Part shown: piece by piece, positions 52,595 through 60,754 of the stretch | Layout of the letters: each line of letters opens with the position of its first letter | How positions within the stretch are numbered: the stretch's first letter is position 1 | From: Reyranella sp. | GTDB lineage: Bacteria; Pseudomonadota; Alphaproteobacteria; Reyranellales; Reyranellaceae | Reading direction: 5' to 3' | Assembly: GCF_017305915.1 (NCBI RefSeq) | Contig: NZ_JAFKJN010000025.1 | Location: 1 to 64,000, forward strand | Length of the DNA: 64,000 bases | Notes under the pieces: generated by a model | What the model was told of the DNA's origin: nothing | The model's input: only the letters and a program-made list of their open reading frames with translations | The model's database searches: none | Made by a program: the position numbers and the translations under genes

Positions 52595-53233
52595 CTAAGC
52601 CGCGCGCCGCGGTCGTCGCACGGCGCGCACCTTGCCGCTGCCGCCGCCGCCGCAATAGAAACGGTCGTCGTCGGCTTCGAGGCCCGACAGGCCCATGCCC
52701 GGCGGCATCTTGAGGCTCTCCTGCACGGCGCCGGTCTGCGGATCGACGCGTCGGATCTCGCACTCGTCATTCTCCCAGGTGCCGTGCCACAGCTCGCCGT
52801 CGTTCCAGGTGACGCCGGTCACGAACCGGTTGGACTCGATGGTGCGCAGGATCGTGCCCGTCTCGGGATCGATCTGATGGATCTTGCGCGCCCGGTACTC
52901 GCCGACCCAGAGCGTGCCCTCGGCCCAGGCGAGGCCCGAATCGCCACCCTTGCCGGGCGACGGGATGGTGGCCAGCACCTGGCCGGACTTGGGGTCGATC
53001 TTCTGGATGCGGCTCTCGCTGATCTGGAACAGGTGGCGGCCGTCGAAGGCAGTGCCGGCATGCGCCGGCACGTCGAGCGAGCGCACCGTCTTGCCGCTCG
53101 CCGGATCGAGGGCATTCAGCCGGTCGCCGCAGGCGAGCCAGACATGCTGGCCGTCGAAGGTCACTCCGCCCACCTGGTCGACGCCAGGAAAGGGGCCGTA
53201 CTCGCGAAGGATTTCTGCAGGTGTGGTTTTCAT
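52595..53233 (-). CDS. Small beta-propeller protein (SMP-30/YncE or glutamine-cyclotransferase-like)
   Basis: A 212-residue protein made of repeated blades: GVTFDGQHVWLACGDRLNALDPASG, TAFDGRHLFQISESRIQKIDPKSG, LAWAEGTLWVGEYRARKIHQIDPETG and VTWNDGELWHGTW. Each ends in an IDPxTG-like turn. No signal peptide, so it is cytoplasmic unless exported otherwise. Fewer than six blades are present, so it may need to dimerise. Function unknown. ATG at 53233; it follows the HTH gene by nine bases on the same strand. Confidence 0.7.
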   Translation of the reverse strand: MKTTPAEILREYGPFPGVDQVGGVTFDGQHVWLACGDRLNALDPASGKTVRSLDVPAHAGTAFDGRHLFQISESRIQKIDPKSGQVLATIPSPGKGGDSGLAWAEGTLWVGEYRARKIHQIDPETGTILRTIESNRFVTGVTWNDGELWHGTWENDECEIRRVDPQTGAVQESLKMPPGMGLSGLEADDDRFYCGGGGSGKVRAVRRPRRAA

Positions 53234-53242
53234 GCTCCCAAC

Positions 53243-54463
53243 CTAGCCAGTCGGCAGGGCGGTCGGGAGTAACAAGGTCGTCGTGAATCCCGGCACCGGC
53301 GGCGTCATCCAGCGCCGCGCCCGGGCGTGGCCGAAGGCCTGCACCTTGCCGGCCGCCGCCAGCGATTCGAGCGCCCGCTGCACGTTGCGCTGGCTGGCGC
53401 CGAGCGCCAGGGCGAGCGCCGAGCTCGACCACGCTTCGCCGTCGGCGAGCAGCGCCAGCACGTCGGCATGCTTCTCCTCCATCGGCCGCGCCAGCACCAC
53501 GACGTCGCGGGCGCGGCGCGGCGTCAGCGCGAAACCGCGCTCGGTCGCGCTGACCTCGGCCAGCGGCCGCAGCATCGCGCGCAGCCGCCCGATCTCGACC
53601 CTGAGCCGCGCGCGATGCGACTCGTCGGCGACCCTGGCGCCGAACGCCTGCGTCAGCAGCGTGGCGCGCGAGGCATCGCCCGGCCAGGCTTCGGCGAGCG
53701 TCCGGGCCAGCGCGAACAGTACCGGCCGGCGGGCGAGCGCCACCGTCGCGCGCGGATCGCGCACGACGTTACGGCAGGCATCGACCACCAGCGCCTTGGA
53801 GGCCTGCAGCGCCTCGACGTCGTCGAGCCACATCTGGCGCTCCCCGCCGCGCGCGATCAGCCGCGCCGCCGGCGTGTCGAGCACGCGCAGCGCGCTCTCG
53901 ACCTCGGCCGTCAGCGCTGGAATGCCGGCCCGCTCGGCCGCGCGTCCGGCCCGCGCGACGGCGACGCGCGCGGCGCCCGCCTTCAGCCGGCGCATGGCGA
54001 TGCCCGCGCGCACTAGCTCGCGAACGGCCTCCAGGGCCGGCGGCAGGGGCGCCGGATCGGCCTCCGCCAGCAGGCGGTCGGCCTCGTCGAGCTGGCCGAT
54101 CAGCAGCAGGCGGCGGATCGCTAGCGAGCGGGCTTGCGCGGCGTTCACCCGGTCGCCGTGCCGCTCGAGCGTCGCGCGCGCCGCGTCGAGCGTCTTGGCC
54201 GGCCAGCCGAGGTCCCGGCTGACCAGGGCGATCTCGGCCTCGGCGACGACGCAGCGCGCCCGCGACACCGCCTCGTGCGGGCCGAAGGCGCGCGCCGCCC
54301 GCCGCACCAGCGCCTTGGCGCGGTCGAGATCGCCGAGCTGGGCCATGGCGATGCCACGCAGGGCCAGCGCCGGCGCATCGTCGCGCAGCGCGATCCGGTT
54401 CAGCGCGCCGAGCGGATCACCCGCTGCGAGCGCGCGTGCAGCTGCCGTGATCAGCGAGTCCAT
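53243..54463 (-). CDS. Helix-turn-helix regulator with TPR-like N-terminal region
   Basis: A 406-residue protein, almost all helical. Residues 1-200 carry degenerate helical pairs (ALNRIALRDDAPALALRGIAMAQLGDLDRAKALVRRA), suggesting a TPR-like scaffold. A middle part has RVEIGRLRAMLRPLAEV. The C-terminus has a likely winged helix (HADVLALLADGEAWSSSALALALGASQRNVQRALESLAAAGKVQAFG). It is divergent from the DUF899-DUF2182 pair, so local control of those genes is the simplest view. The space at 54464-54550 would hold both promoters. Confidence 0.72.
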   Translation of the reverse strand: MDSLITAAARALAAGDPLGALNRIALRDDAPALALRGIAMAQLGDLDRAKALVRRAARAFGPHEAVSRARCVVAEAEIALVSRDLGWPAKTLDAARATLERHGDRVNAAQARSLAIRRLLLIGQLDEADRLLAEADPAPLPPALEAVRELVRAGIAMRRLKAGAARVAVARAGRAAERAGIPALTAEVESALRVLDTPAARLIARGGERQMWLDDVEALQASKALVVDACRNVVRDPRATVALARRPVLFALARTLAEAWPGDASRATLLTQAFGARVADESHRARLRVEIGRLRAMLRPLAEVSATERGFALTPRRARDVVVLARPMEEKHADVLALLADGEAWSSSALALALGASQRNVQRALESLAAAGKVQAFGHARARRWMTPPVPGFTTTLLLPTALPTG

Positions 54464-54550
54464 GCGAATCCCGCCACACTTGTCACTCCCACCGGTCGAG
54501 GGGTCGTCGCCAATCTATATCGCACGACATCCACTCAAGGAGTGAAGCAA

Positions 54551-55321
54551 ATGACCAAGCATCTGACGGGAACCCGCGAGGAATGGCTGGCAGCGCGACT
54601 GAAGCTGCTCGCGGCGGAGAAGGAGCTGACCCGGCGCAGTGACCAGGTGGCCGAGCAGCGCCAGGCCTTACCGTGGGTTCGCGTCGACAAGGCGTACCGG
54701 TTCGAGACCGACCAGGGCAGCGCGACGCTGGCCGACCTGTTCGCCGGACGCTCGCAGCTCCTCGTCTATCATTTCATGTTCGGACCCGACTACAAGGCGG
54801 GCTGCCCGTCCTGCTCGATGATCGCCGACGGGTTCGACGGCTCCGTCGTTCACCTCGCCAACCACGACGTCACGCTGATGGCTGTGTCGCGCGCGCCGCT
54901 CAGCAAGCTGCAGGCCTACAAGAAGCGCATGGGCTGGTCGTTCCCCTGGGTGTCGTCGGCCAGCGGCGACTTCAACTTCGACTTCAACGTCGCGTTCACC
55001 GAGCAGCAGCAGCGCGACGGCAGCATCGAATACAACTACGCGCGCGGCGGCCATGCGATGGACGCGACCACGCAATTCCCCGAGCCGGTCGTGCAGTTCG
55101 CGACGACCTGCGGGACCGACGCGCTCACCTACACGCGCGACCGGCCCGGGCTGAGCGCCTTCGTGGTCGAGGACGGCGCCGTCTATCACACCTATTCGGG
55201 CTACGCGCGCGGCGTGGACAGCCTGTGGGGCGCCTACCAGTGGCTCGACCGCGCGCCGCTGGGCCGCAACGAGGCGGGCGGCGTCTGGTGGCGCCGCCAC
55301 GACGAATACGCCCAGCGCTGA
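54551..55321 (+). CDS. DUF899 family thioredoxin-like protein
   Basis: A 256-residue DUF899 protein: MTKHLTGTREEWLAARLKLLAAEKELTRRSDQVA, then LPWVRVDKAYRFET, LLVYHFMFGPDYKAGCPSCSM with a CxxC pair in the thioredoxin-active-site position, and WVSSASGDFNFDFNVAF. It probably has a redox or detoxifying role; experimental data for the family are few. ATG at 54551 with AAGGAG upstream. Six bases before the DUF2182 gene. Confidence 0.85.
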   Translation: MTKHLTGTREEWLAARLKLLAAEKELTRRSDQVAEQRQALPWVRVDKAYRFETDQGSATLADLFAGRSQLLVYHFMFGPDYKAGCPSCSMIADGFDGSVVHLANHDVTLMAVSRAPLSKLQAYKKRMGWSFPWVSSASGDFNFDFNVAFTEQQQRDGSIEYNYARGGHAMDATTQFPEPVVQFATTCGTDALTYTRDRPGLSAFVVEDGAVYHTYSGYARGVDSLWGAYQWLDRAPLGRNEAGGVWWRRHDEYAQR

Positions 55322-55326
55322 CCACC

Positions 55327-56067
55327 ATGGCCTGCGTTGCGACAAAGGGCGAGGAGGGCGAGCGCACCTTCCTCGCCGTCTCGGCGGTCGGCTTCGTCGC
55401 CAGCGCGGCCGCGACGATCGGCATGGCGACGACCGGCATGCCGATCTGCGGCGGCGGGACGATGATGTTGCGGCCAAGCACCGCCGCCTCCTTCCTCGGC
55501 ATGTGGCTGATGATGATGACGGCAATGATGCTGCCCTCGCTTGTGCCCATGCTGCGCCGCTATCGACAGGCCGTCGGTGGGACCGGCGCGCCGATCGACC
55601 GGCTGACCGGGCTGGTCGCTGCGGGCTATTTCTGCGCCTGGACCGGGGTCGGACTGGCCGTCTTTGCGCTTGACGCGGTGCTGCCGCCGGCGCGGCCGTA
55701 TGCCGGCGCGGTCGTCCTGATCGCGGGCCTCCTGCAGTTCACCGCCTGGAAGCGGCGCGCGCTCGCGGGCTGCCGCGAGCGGCCGGGTCGGTTGGCGGGG
55801 GATGCCGATGCGGCGTGGCGGCACGGCCTGCATCTCGGCGTCCATTGCGTCGGCAGCTCCGCCGGCCTGACGGCGATCCTGCTCGTCGTCGGGATGATGG
55901 ATCTGGCGGTGATGGCGGCCGTGACGGCCGCCATCACGGCGGAACGTCTCGCGCCGGCAGGGTTGCGCATCGCGCGATCGATCGGCGTCGTCCTGGTCGG
56001 GAGTGGTTTGCTCCTGCTCGCGCGCGGTGCCGTTCTCATTCCACTCGCGGCGGGCCTGTGGATATGA
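55327..56067 (+). CDS. DUF2182 predicted metal-binding membrane protein
   Basis: A 246-residue membrane protein with about six helices. The family signature is FLGMWLMMMTAMMLPSLVPML (methionine-rich helix, possible metal or heme contact), followed by GYFCAWTGVGLAVFAL, GLLQFTAWKRRALAGCR and HGLHLGVHCVGSSAGLTAIL. DUF2182 genes often adjoin DUF1326 genes; here the partner is DUF899. In a longer frame it runs on from the preceding gene's shadow, but the ATG at 55327 is the natural start. Confidence 0.8.
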   Translation: MACVATKGEEGERTFLAVSAVGFVASAAATIGMATTGMPICGGGTMMLRPSTAASFLGMWLMMMTAMMLPSLVPMLRRYRQAVGGTGAPIDRLTGLVAAGYFCAWTGVGLAVFALDAVLPPARPYAGAVVLIAGLLQFTAWKRRALAGCRERPGRLAGDADAAWRHGLHLGVHCVGSSAGLTAILLVVGMMDLAVMAAVTAAITAERLAPAGLRIARSIGVVLVGSGLLLLARGAVLIPLAAGLWI

Positions 56068-56271
56068 GGTTGGCGGCGGTTCCATTATGGGCAATGGAAC
56101 GCGATCGAAGGCCCGGATTCTGGGCCTCTTTCGCTCGGCCGATGCCCATAATAGGTGCCGCAGCGTGGGCGTGCTTATGTACGGCGCATGTGTGCGCACG
56201 ACATCCCTGCGATCCGACGGAAAAACGGATCGCCTGACTTAAACGGTGAAAACCGTCGAAAACGGTCGCGG
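56068..56271. other. Non-coding gap with short hairpins
   Basis: About 200 bases after the DUF2182 gene and before the second 127-bp repeat. I see GGTTCCAT...ATGGAACG-like and GATCCG...CGGATC-like short inverted repeats and locally lower GC around 56,090-56,270, but no gene, tRNA or clear promoter. Confidence 0.5.
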
Positions 56272-56398
56272 CTAGCGCATATTCCGTTCGGCTGGGATCA
56301 GCCGAACGGAATATGCCTGCTGCAACAACAATGCCCGTGCGCGCATTTCCGGGCAGATGGAACCGCGAGCGGTTCCATCTGCCCGGAAATCGCTCTAG
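56272..56398. repeat. 127-bp double-hairpin repeat, copy 2
   Basis: Same length and order of parts as copy 1 (18946-19072), with few differences: GCTAGCGC instead of CCTAGAGC at the left end, GGGATC versus AGAATC in the first loop, and ATGCCC versus ACGCCC in the spacer. The right end GCTCTAG, read on the minus strand, supplies the TAG stop of the aminotransferase gene. Confidence 0.9.
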
Positions 56399-57573
56399 CT
56401 GGCGAGCGACTGGATCGCCGCGTCGACGCCGCCCGGGGCGAACGGCACGCCGGCCGTCTTCATCGCGAGCTCGGTGGTGGCGAGGCAGCCCAGCAGCATC
56501 GGCTCGTTGAGGTCGCCGAGATGGCCGATGCGGAACACCTTGCCCATCAGCGGGCCCAGCCCGCCGCCGAGCGACAGGTTGAAGCGCTCGAGCGCGATCT
56601 TGCGCATGGCGTCCGAGGTGTGGCCTTCGGGCATCAGCACGGTGGTCACCGAGTTGGAGAGCCGCTCCTCGGTCTGGCCGTAGAGCGTCGGGCCGTTGCC
56701 CTTGGCGCCCCAGGCGCGGACGGCGGCGCGGGTCGCCTCGCCGAGACGGGCGTGGCGAGAGAACACGCCTTCCAACGTCTCCTCCTCGATCATCTTGATC
56801 GACTCGGTCAGGCCGAAGAAGAAGTGGACCGGCACGGTGCCGATGAAGCGCTGCGGCTTGCGCTGCTCCATCAGCTCCCAGTTGAAGTAGTACTTGGGCA
56901 GCTTGGCCTTGCGCGAGGCCTCGAGCGCCTTCTTGCTGACGCCGGTGATCGCCATGCCGGTCGGCAGCATCAGGCCCTTCTGGCTGCCGGCGATGGTGAC
57001 GTCGATGCCCCAGGCATCCATCTTGTATTCCATGCTGCCGAGCGAGGAGATGGTGTCGCTGAGCAGCAGCGCCGGGTGCTTGGTCTGGTCCATCGCGCGG
57101 CGGACCTCGGCGAGTGGCAGCACCATGCCGGTGGCGGTCTCGTTGTGCACGGCGAGCACGGCCTTGATCTCGTGCCCCTTGTCGGCGGCGAGGCGCTCGG
57201 AGAGCTTCGCGAACTCCAGGCCCTTGCGCCAGTCGGCGCCGACGACCTCGACCTTCAGCCCGAGCGTCTCGGCGAGCTCCTTGAAGCCCAGCGAGAAGTA
57301 GCCGGTCTCGATCACCAACACGAGGTCGCCGGGCGAGAACAGGTTGGCGACCGCCGCTTCCCAGGCGCCGTGGCCGGTCGAGGCGTGGAAGTAGACTTCC
57401 TGGTCGGTCTTGAAGATGCGCTTCATGCCGGCGTAGCAGGCACGGTGCATCTCGAGGAACTCCGGCGCGAGGAAGTCCATCACCGGACGGTCCATCGCCC
57501 GCAGGATGCGGTCGGGAATGTTGGTCGGACCCGGATTGTTGAAGAACTGGCGGCCGCGGGGCTTGGTATTCAC
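56395..57573 (-). CDS. Class V aminotransferase (alanine/serine-glyoxylate aminotransferase-like)
   Basis: A fold-type I PLP enzyme of about 392 residues: FFNNPGPTNIPDRILRAMD opens as in serine/alanine-glyoxylate and (S)-ureidoglycine-glyoxylate aminotransferases. STGHGAWEAAVANLF binds cofactor phosphate, SDTISSLGS carries the Asp that contacts the ring, and AGSQKGLMLP contains the Schiff-base lysine. I use the GTG at 57573, next to the conserved opening; an ATG at 57669 would add 32 poorly conserved residues and leave only 17 bases to the divergent gene. Its TAG stop lies in the 127-bp repeat. Confidence 0.8.
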   Translation of the reverse strand: MNTKPRGRQFFNNPGPTNIPDRILRAMDRPVMDFLAPEFLEMHRACYAGMKRIFKTDQEVYFHASTGHGAWEAAVANLFSPGDLVLVIETGYFSLGFKELAETLGLKVEVVGADWRKGLEFAKLSERLAADKGHEIKAVLAVHNETATGMVLPLAEVRRAMDQTKHPALLLSDTISSLGSMEYKMDAWGIDVTIAGSQKGLMLPTGMAITGVSKKALEASRKAKLPKYYFNWELMEQRKPQRFIGTVPVHFFFGLTESIKMIEEETLEGVFSRHARLGEATRAAVRAWGAKGNGPTLYGQTEERLSNSVTTVLMPEGHTSDAMRKIALERFNLSLGGGLGPLMGKVFRIGHLGDLNEPMLLGCLATTELAMKTAGVPFAPGGVDAAIQSLAS

Positions 57574-57686
57574 TTGACCGGTCAAGGCAGGCTCCGAAGT
57601 GCGAAAAGTCGCGCCGTGATTAGCCGCCAGCCCTTGGCGGCGCAAGCGAGCCTTGCGATGCTTCGGCATTACTTATGTGAGGGCAA

Positions 57687-59075
57687 ATGAGCACCCCCCC
57701 GACCAATTCAGCGATCGTTACGGACTACAAGGCGCGGACCCAGGGGTCGGGTGCGCTGTTTGAGCGCGCCCGCAAGGTACTGCCGAGCGGCATCACGCAC
57801 GATGCGCGCTATCTCGACCCCTATTCGATCCACGTCGCCAAGGCCCGGGGCCCGCGCAAGTGGGACGTCGACGGCAACGAGTATGTCGACTATTTCGGCG
57901 GCCACGGCGCCATGTTGCTCGGCCATTCGCACCCGGCCGTGATCGAGGCGGTGCAGAAGCAGATGGAGCTGGGCACCCACTACGGCTCGAGCCACGAGCT
58001 CGAGGTGCGCTGGGCCGAGCTGGTCTGCGAGCTGACGCCGTGCGCCGAGAAGGTGCGGTTCACCGCCTCCGGCACCGAGGCCTCGCACATGGCGATCCGG
58101 CTGGCCCGCGCCTACACCGGCAAGGACAAGATCGTCCGCTTCATCGGCCACTTCCACGGCTGGCACGACAACGTGACGGCGGGCGCCGGCGCCACCTATG
58201 ACGGCGGCACCACGCCGGGCGTGCCGCAGGATGTCAGCGCGCTCTCGATCGTGATGCCGAGCGACAACGTCGCCGCGGTCGTGAAGCTGATCGAGGAGCG
58301 CGACGACATCGCCGCCGTGATGTTCGAGCCGTCGGGCGCGTCGTGGGGCCAGGCGCCCTTGCCGCCGGGCTTCATCCAGGCGGTGCGCGACGCCACGGCG
58401 AAGAAGGGCGTCATCATGCTGATGGACGAGGTGATCACCGGCTATCGCTGGTCGTCGGGCGGCGCGCAGAAGGCGTTCGACATCACGCCCGACCTCTGCA
58501 TCCAGGCCAAGATCGTGGCCGGCGGCCTGCCGGGCGGCGCGGTGGCGGGCAAGCGCGACATCCTCGACCGCATCGATCACGACGCCACGGCGGCCAAGAA
58601 GATCGAGCGTATCCTCCATCCCGGCACCTACAACGCCAACCCCTTGTCCGCCGCCGCGGCGGTGACGGCGCTCACGCTGGTGCGCGACGAGGACCTCGCC
58701 GAGAAGGCCAACAAGACGGCGGCCGAGCTGCGCAAGGCGCTGACCGAGGTGCTGGTGAAGGAGGGCGTGCCGTGGGGTATCTACGGCCAGAGCTCGACCT
58801 TCCTGATCTATCCCAATCCGTTCGGCGATCCGATCGATCCCGCGACCTTCGATCCGCTGAAGGTGCCGTTCGCCAAGCTCAAGGGCGCGCGCGGCGCCGG
58901 CCCGCTCACCGGCAAGATCCGCATGGGCCTGATGACCCACGGCGTCGATGTGATGGGCGCGCCCGGCGGCTTCGTCTCCGCGACCCATGGCGGCGCCGAG
59001 ATCGAGAAGACGGTCCACGCGCTGCGCGAAACTGTGCGTGCGCTCAAGGCCGAGCGGGAAGTGAAGGCGGCGTAG
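57687..59075 (+). CDS. Class III aminotransferase (glutamate-1-semialdehyde aminomutase-like)
   Basis: A 462-residue fold-type I PLP enzyme: VDYFGGHGAMLLGHSHPAV, VRFTASGTEASHMAIRLARAYTG, GHFHGWHDN and MDEVITGYRW, with the lysine in CIQAKIVAGGLPGGA. This is HemL-like in architecture but probably a catabolic amine or beta-amino-acid transaminase, since hemL is single and usually elsewhere. ATG at 57687 with GAGGG upstream. First gene of a plus-strand run into the TRAP transporter genes. Confidence 0.85.
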   Translation: MSTPPTNSAIVTDYKARTQGSGALFERARKVLPSGITHDARYLDPYSIHVAKARGPRKWDVDGNEYVDYFGGHGAMLLGHSHPAVIEAVQKQMELGTHYGSSHELEVRWAELVCELTPCAEKVRFTASGTEASHMAIRLARAYTGKDKIVRFIGHFHGWHDNVTAGAGATYDGGTTPGVPQDVSALSIVMPSDNVAAVVKLIEERDDIAAVMFEPSGASWGQAPLPPGFIQAVRDATAKKGVIMLMDEVITGYRWSSGGAQKAFDITPDLCIQAKIVAGGLPGGAVAGKRDILDRIDHDATAAKKIERILHPGTYNANPLSAAAAVTALTLVRDEDLAEKANKTAAELRKALTEVLVKEGVPWGIYGQSSTFLIYPNPFGDPIDPATFDPLKVPFAKLKGARGAGPLTGKIRMGLMTHGVDVMGAPGGFVSATHGGAEIEKTVHALRETVRALKAEREVKAA

Positions 59076-59118
59076 GAGACGATTAAGCTCGCCGCGCCAG
59101 ATATCGGGGGAGAACGCC

Positions 59119-60117
59119 ATGATCAGGATCACGCGTCGTCATGCGCTCGCAAGTCTTGCGGCAGGATCGCTCGCCGCACCGGCGGTGGTGCGCGCACAAT
59201 CGCCGACGACCTGGATCGTCTACACCTATGTGCCGGCGGCGACCCTGGCGCCGGCCCGCGTGTTCCAGGAGATCGTCGAGCGCGTGGCCAAGGAGACCAA
59301 CGGCGGGCTGGTGCTGAAATACCATCTCGGCGGCGCGCTCACGATCAAGGGCACCGACATCACCACCGCGGTCGGTGACAACGTCATCCAGATCGGCGAC
59401 GACGGCATGCAGCAGGGCAACGTGCCGATCACCGGCATCCTGCGGCTGCCGATGTTGATCACCAGCACGGCCGAGCTCGACAAGGCCATCGCGGTGATGA
59501 AGCCGTACGTCGACAAGGCTTACGACAAGCGTGGCGCGACGGTGCTCGCGACCTATTACTTCCCGCTGCAGTTCGCCTGGTCGACCAAGAAGCTCGCCTC
59601 GCTCGACGATTTCAAGGGCCAGAAGATCCGGGCGACGTCGCCCGAGCAGATCGAGTTCCTGAAGCGCTTCGGCGCCAACGGCCTCACCATCAGCGGCGCC
59701 GAGGTGCCGTCTGCGCTGGAGCGCGGCGTGGTCGACGGCGTGCTGACGGCGCAGGCCGGCGGCGGCAAGGTCTGGAAGGACCTGCTCAAGTCCAATTTCG
59801 ATCTCGGCCTCAACTTCTTCGAGGCCAACATCGCGGTGAACAAGGAAGCCTACGCCAAGCTGCCGGCGGCGCAGCGCGAGGTGCTGACCAAGGCGATCGT
59901 CGAGCTGGCGCCGAAGATGACCAAGCTGTTGTTCGAGGAGGAGAGCCAGGAAAAGGCCAAGGGTCAGGCCGAAGGCATCGTCCAGACCGCCGCCACCGCG
60001 GCCGACTACAAGCGCGGTGCCGAGCGGATGGCGAGCTATTGGGACGAATGGGCCAAGCGCAACGGCGCGGAAGCCCAGGAAGCGCTCAAGAAGGTCCGCG
60101 AGGTGCTGGGCCGGTGA
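59119..60117 (+). CDS. dctP: TRAP transporter substrate-binding protein (DctP family)
   Basis: A 332-residue periplasmic binding protein with a Tat-like signal (TRRHALASLAAGSLAAPAVVRA, cleaved about residue 26). DctP marks are VERVAKETNGGLVLKYHLGG, LASLDDFKGQKIRA and GVVDGVLT, the last near the Arg that usually holds a carboxylate. It should bind an organic acid, perhaps an amino or keto acid linked to the aminotransferase upstream. GGGGGAGAAC before the ATG. Confidence 0.87.
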   Translation: MIRITRRHALASLAAGSLAAPAVVRAQSPTTWIVYTYVPAATLAPARVFQEIVERVAKETNGGLVLKYHLGGALTIKGTDITTAVGDNVIQIGDDGMQQGNVPITGILRLPMLITSTAELDKAIAVMKPYVDKAYDKRGATVLATYYFPLQFAWSTKKLASLDDFKGQKIRATSPEQIEFLKRFGANGLTISGAEVPSALERGVVDGVLTAQAGGGKVWKDLLKSNFDLGLNFFEANIAVNKEAYAKLPAAQREVLTKAIVELAPKMTKLLFEEESQEKAKGQAEGIVQTAATAADYKRGAERMASYWDEWAKRNGAEAQEALKKVREVLGR

Positions 60118-60129
60118 GCACGCTCAGGC

Positions 60130-60264
60130 ATTCCTCCCTATTCACATGGAGAGGTGGCCGCGTCTTCGCGGTCGGAGGGGTCATGGGCCCCAGACGTGAT
60201 GGGGCTCATGACCCCTCCGTCGCGGGTTACCGCGCCACCTCCCCATTTGAATGGGGAGGAATAT
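60130..60264. repeat. Compound palindromic repeat (REP-like), site F
   Basis: Left outer hairpin CCTCCCTATTCACATGGAGAGG, inner arms GGAGGGGTCATGGGCCCC and GGGGCTCATGACCCCTCC, right outer hairpin CCTCCCCATTTGAATGGGGAGG. It fills the dctP-dctQ gap. The right arm GGGGAGGA is placed three bases before the dctQ ATG and serves as its ribosome-binding site. Confidence 0.88.
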
Positions 60265-60754
60265 GAGCTCCGCCGGCAGCCGGCCCTTCACCCTGATCGA
60301 ACGCCTCAGCCTCTGGCTGTCGGGCTTCTGCATGATCGGCATGATCGTGCTCATCCTGGCCGAGGTGGTGTTGCGCGGCGCGTTCAACAGCACGACCGAG
60401 CATTCCGACGAGCTGGTCGGCTACCTGCTGGTCGGCGTGTCCTTCTTCAGCCTGGCGCTGTGCCAGGGGCAGGGTGCGTTCCACAGGGTCGAGATGGTGC
60501 AGGCGCGGCTCGGCCCGCGCGGCAAGGCCCTGTCGGCGCTGCTCTTCGACCTGCTGTCGCTGGGCTACGTCGCGCTCACCGGCTGGTACTTCCTGCAGTT
60601 CGTCATGAGCTCCTGGCGCCGCGAGGCGCAGGCCAGCACCGTGCTGGCGACGCCGCTCTGGATCCCGGAGACGGTGATGGTCGTCGGCGCGGTCATGCTG
60701 CTCGTCATGCTGGCGAGGGCGGTGGTCGACGATGTCCGGAGGCTCGCATCATGA
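60263..60754 (+). CDS. dctQ: TRAP transporter small permease (DctQ family)
   Basis: A 163-residue membrane protein with four helices: LSLWLSGFCMIGMIVLILAEVVLRGAF, the periplasmic loop, VSFFSLALCQGQGAFHRVEM with the DctQ-typical xxGxHxRVE pattern, then two more helices. The ATG at 60263 is directly preceded by the GGGGAGGA arm of repeat site F. The TGA overlaps the dctM ATG by four bases. Inner-membrane stabilising subunit of the TRAP transporter. Confidence 0.85.
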   Translation: MSSAGSRPFTLIERLSLWLSGFCMIGMIVLILAEVVLRGAFNSTTEHSDELVGYLLVGVSFFSLALCQGQGAFHRVEMVQARLGPRGKALSALLFDLLSLGYVALTGWYFLQFVMSSWRREAQASTVLATPLWIPETVMVVGAVMLLVMLARAVVDDVRRLAS

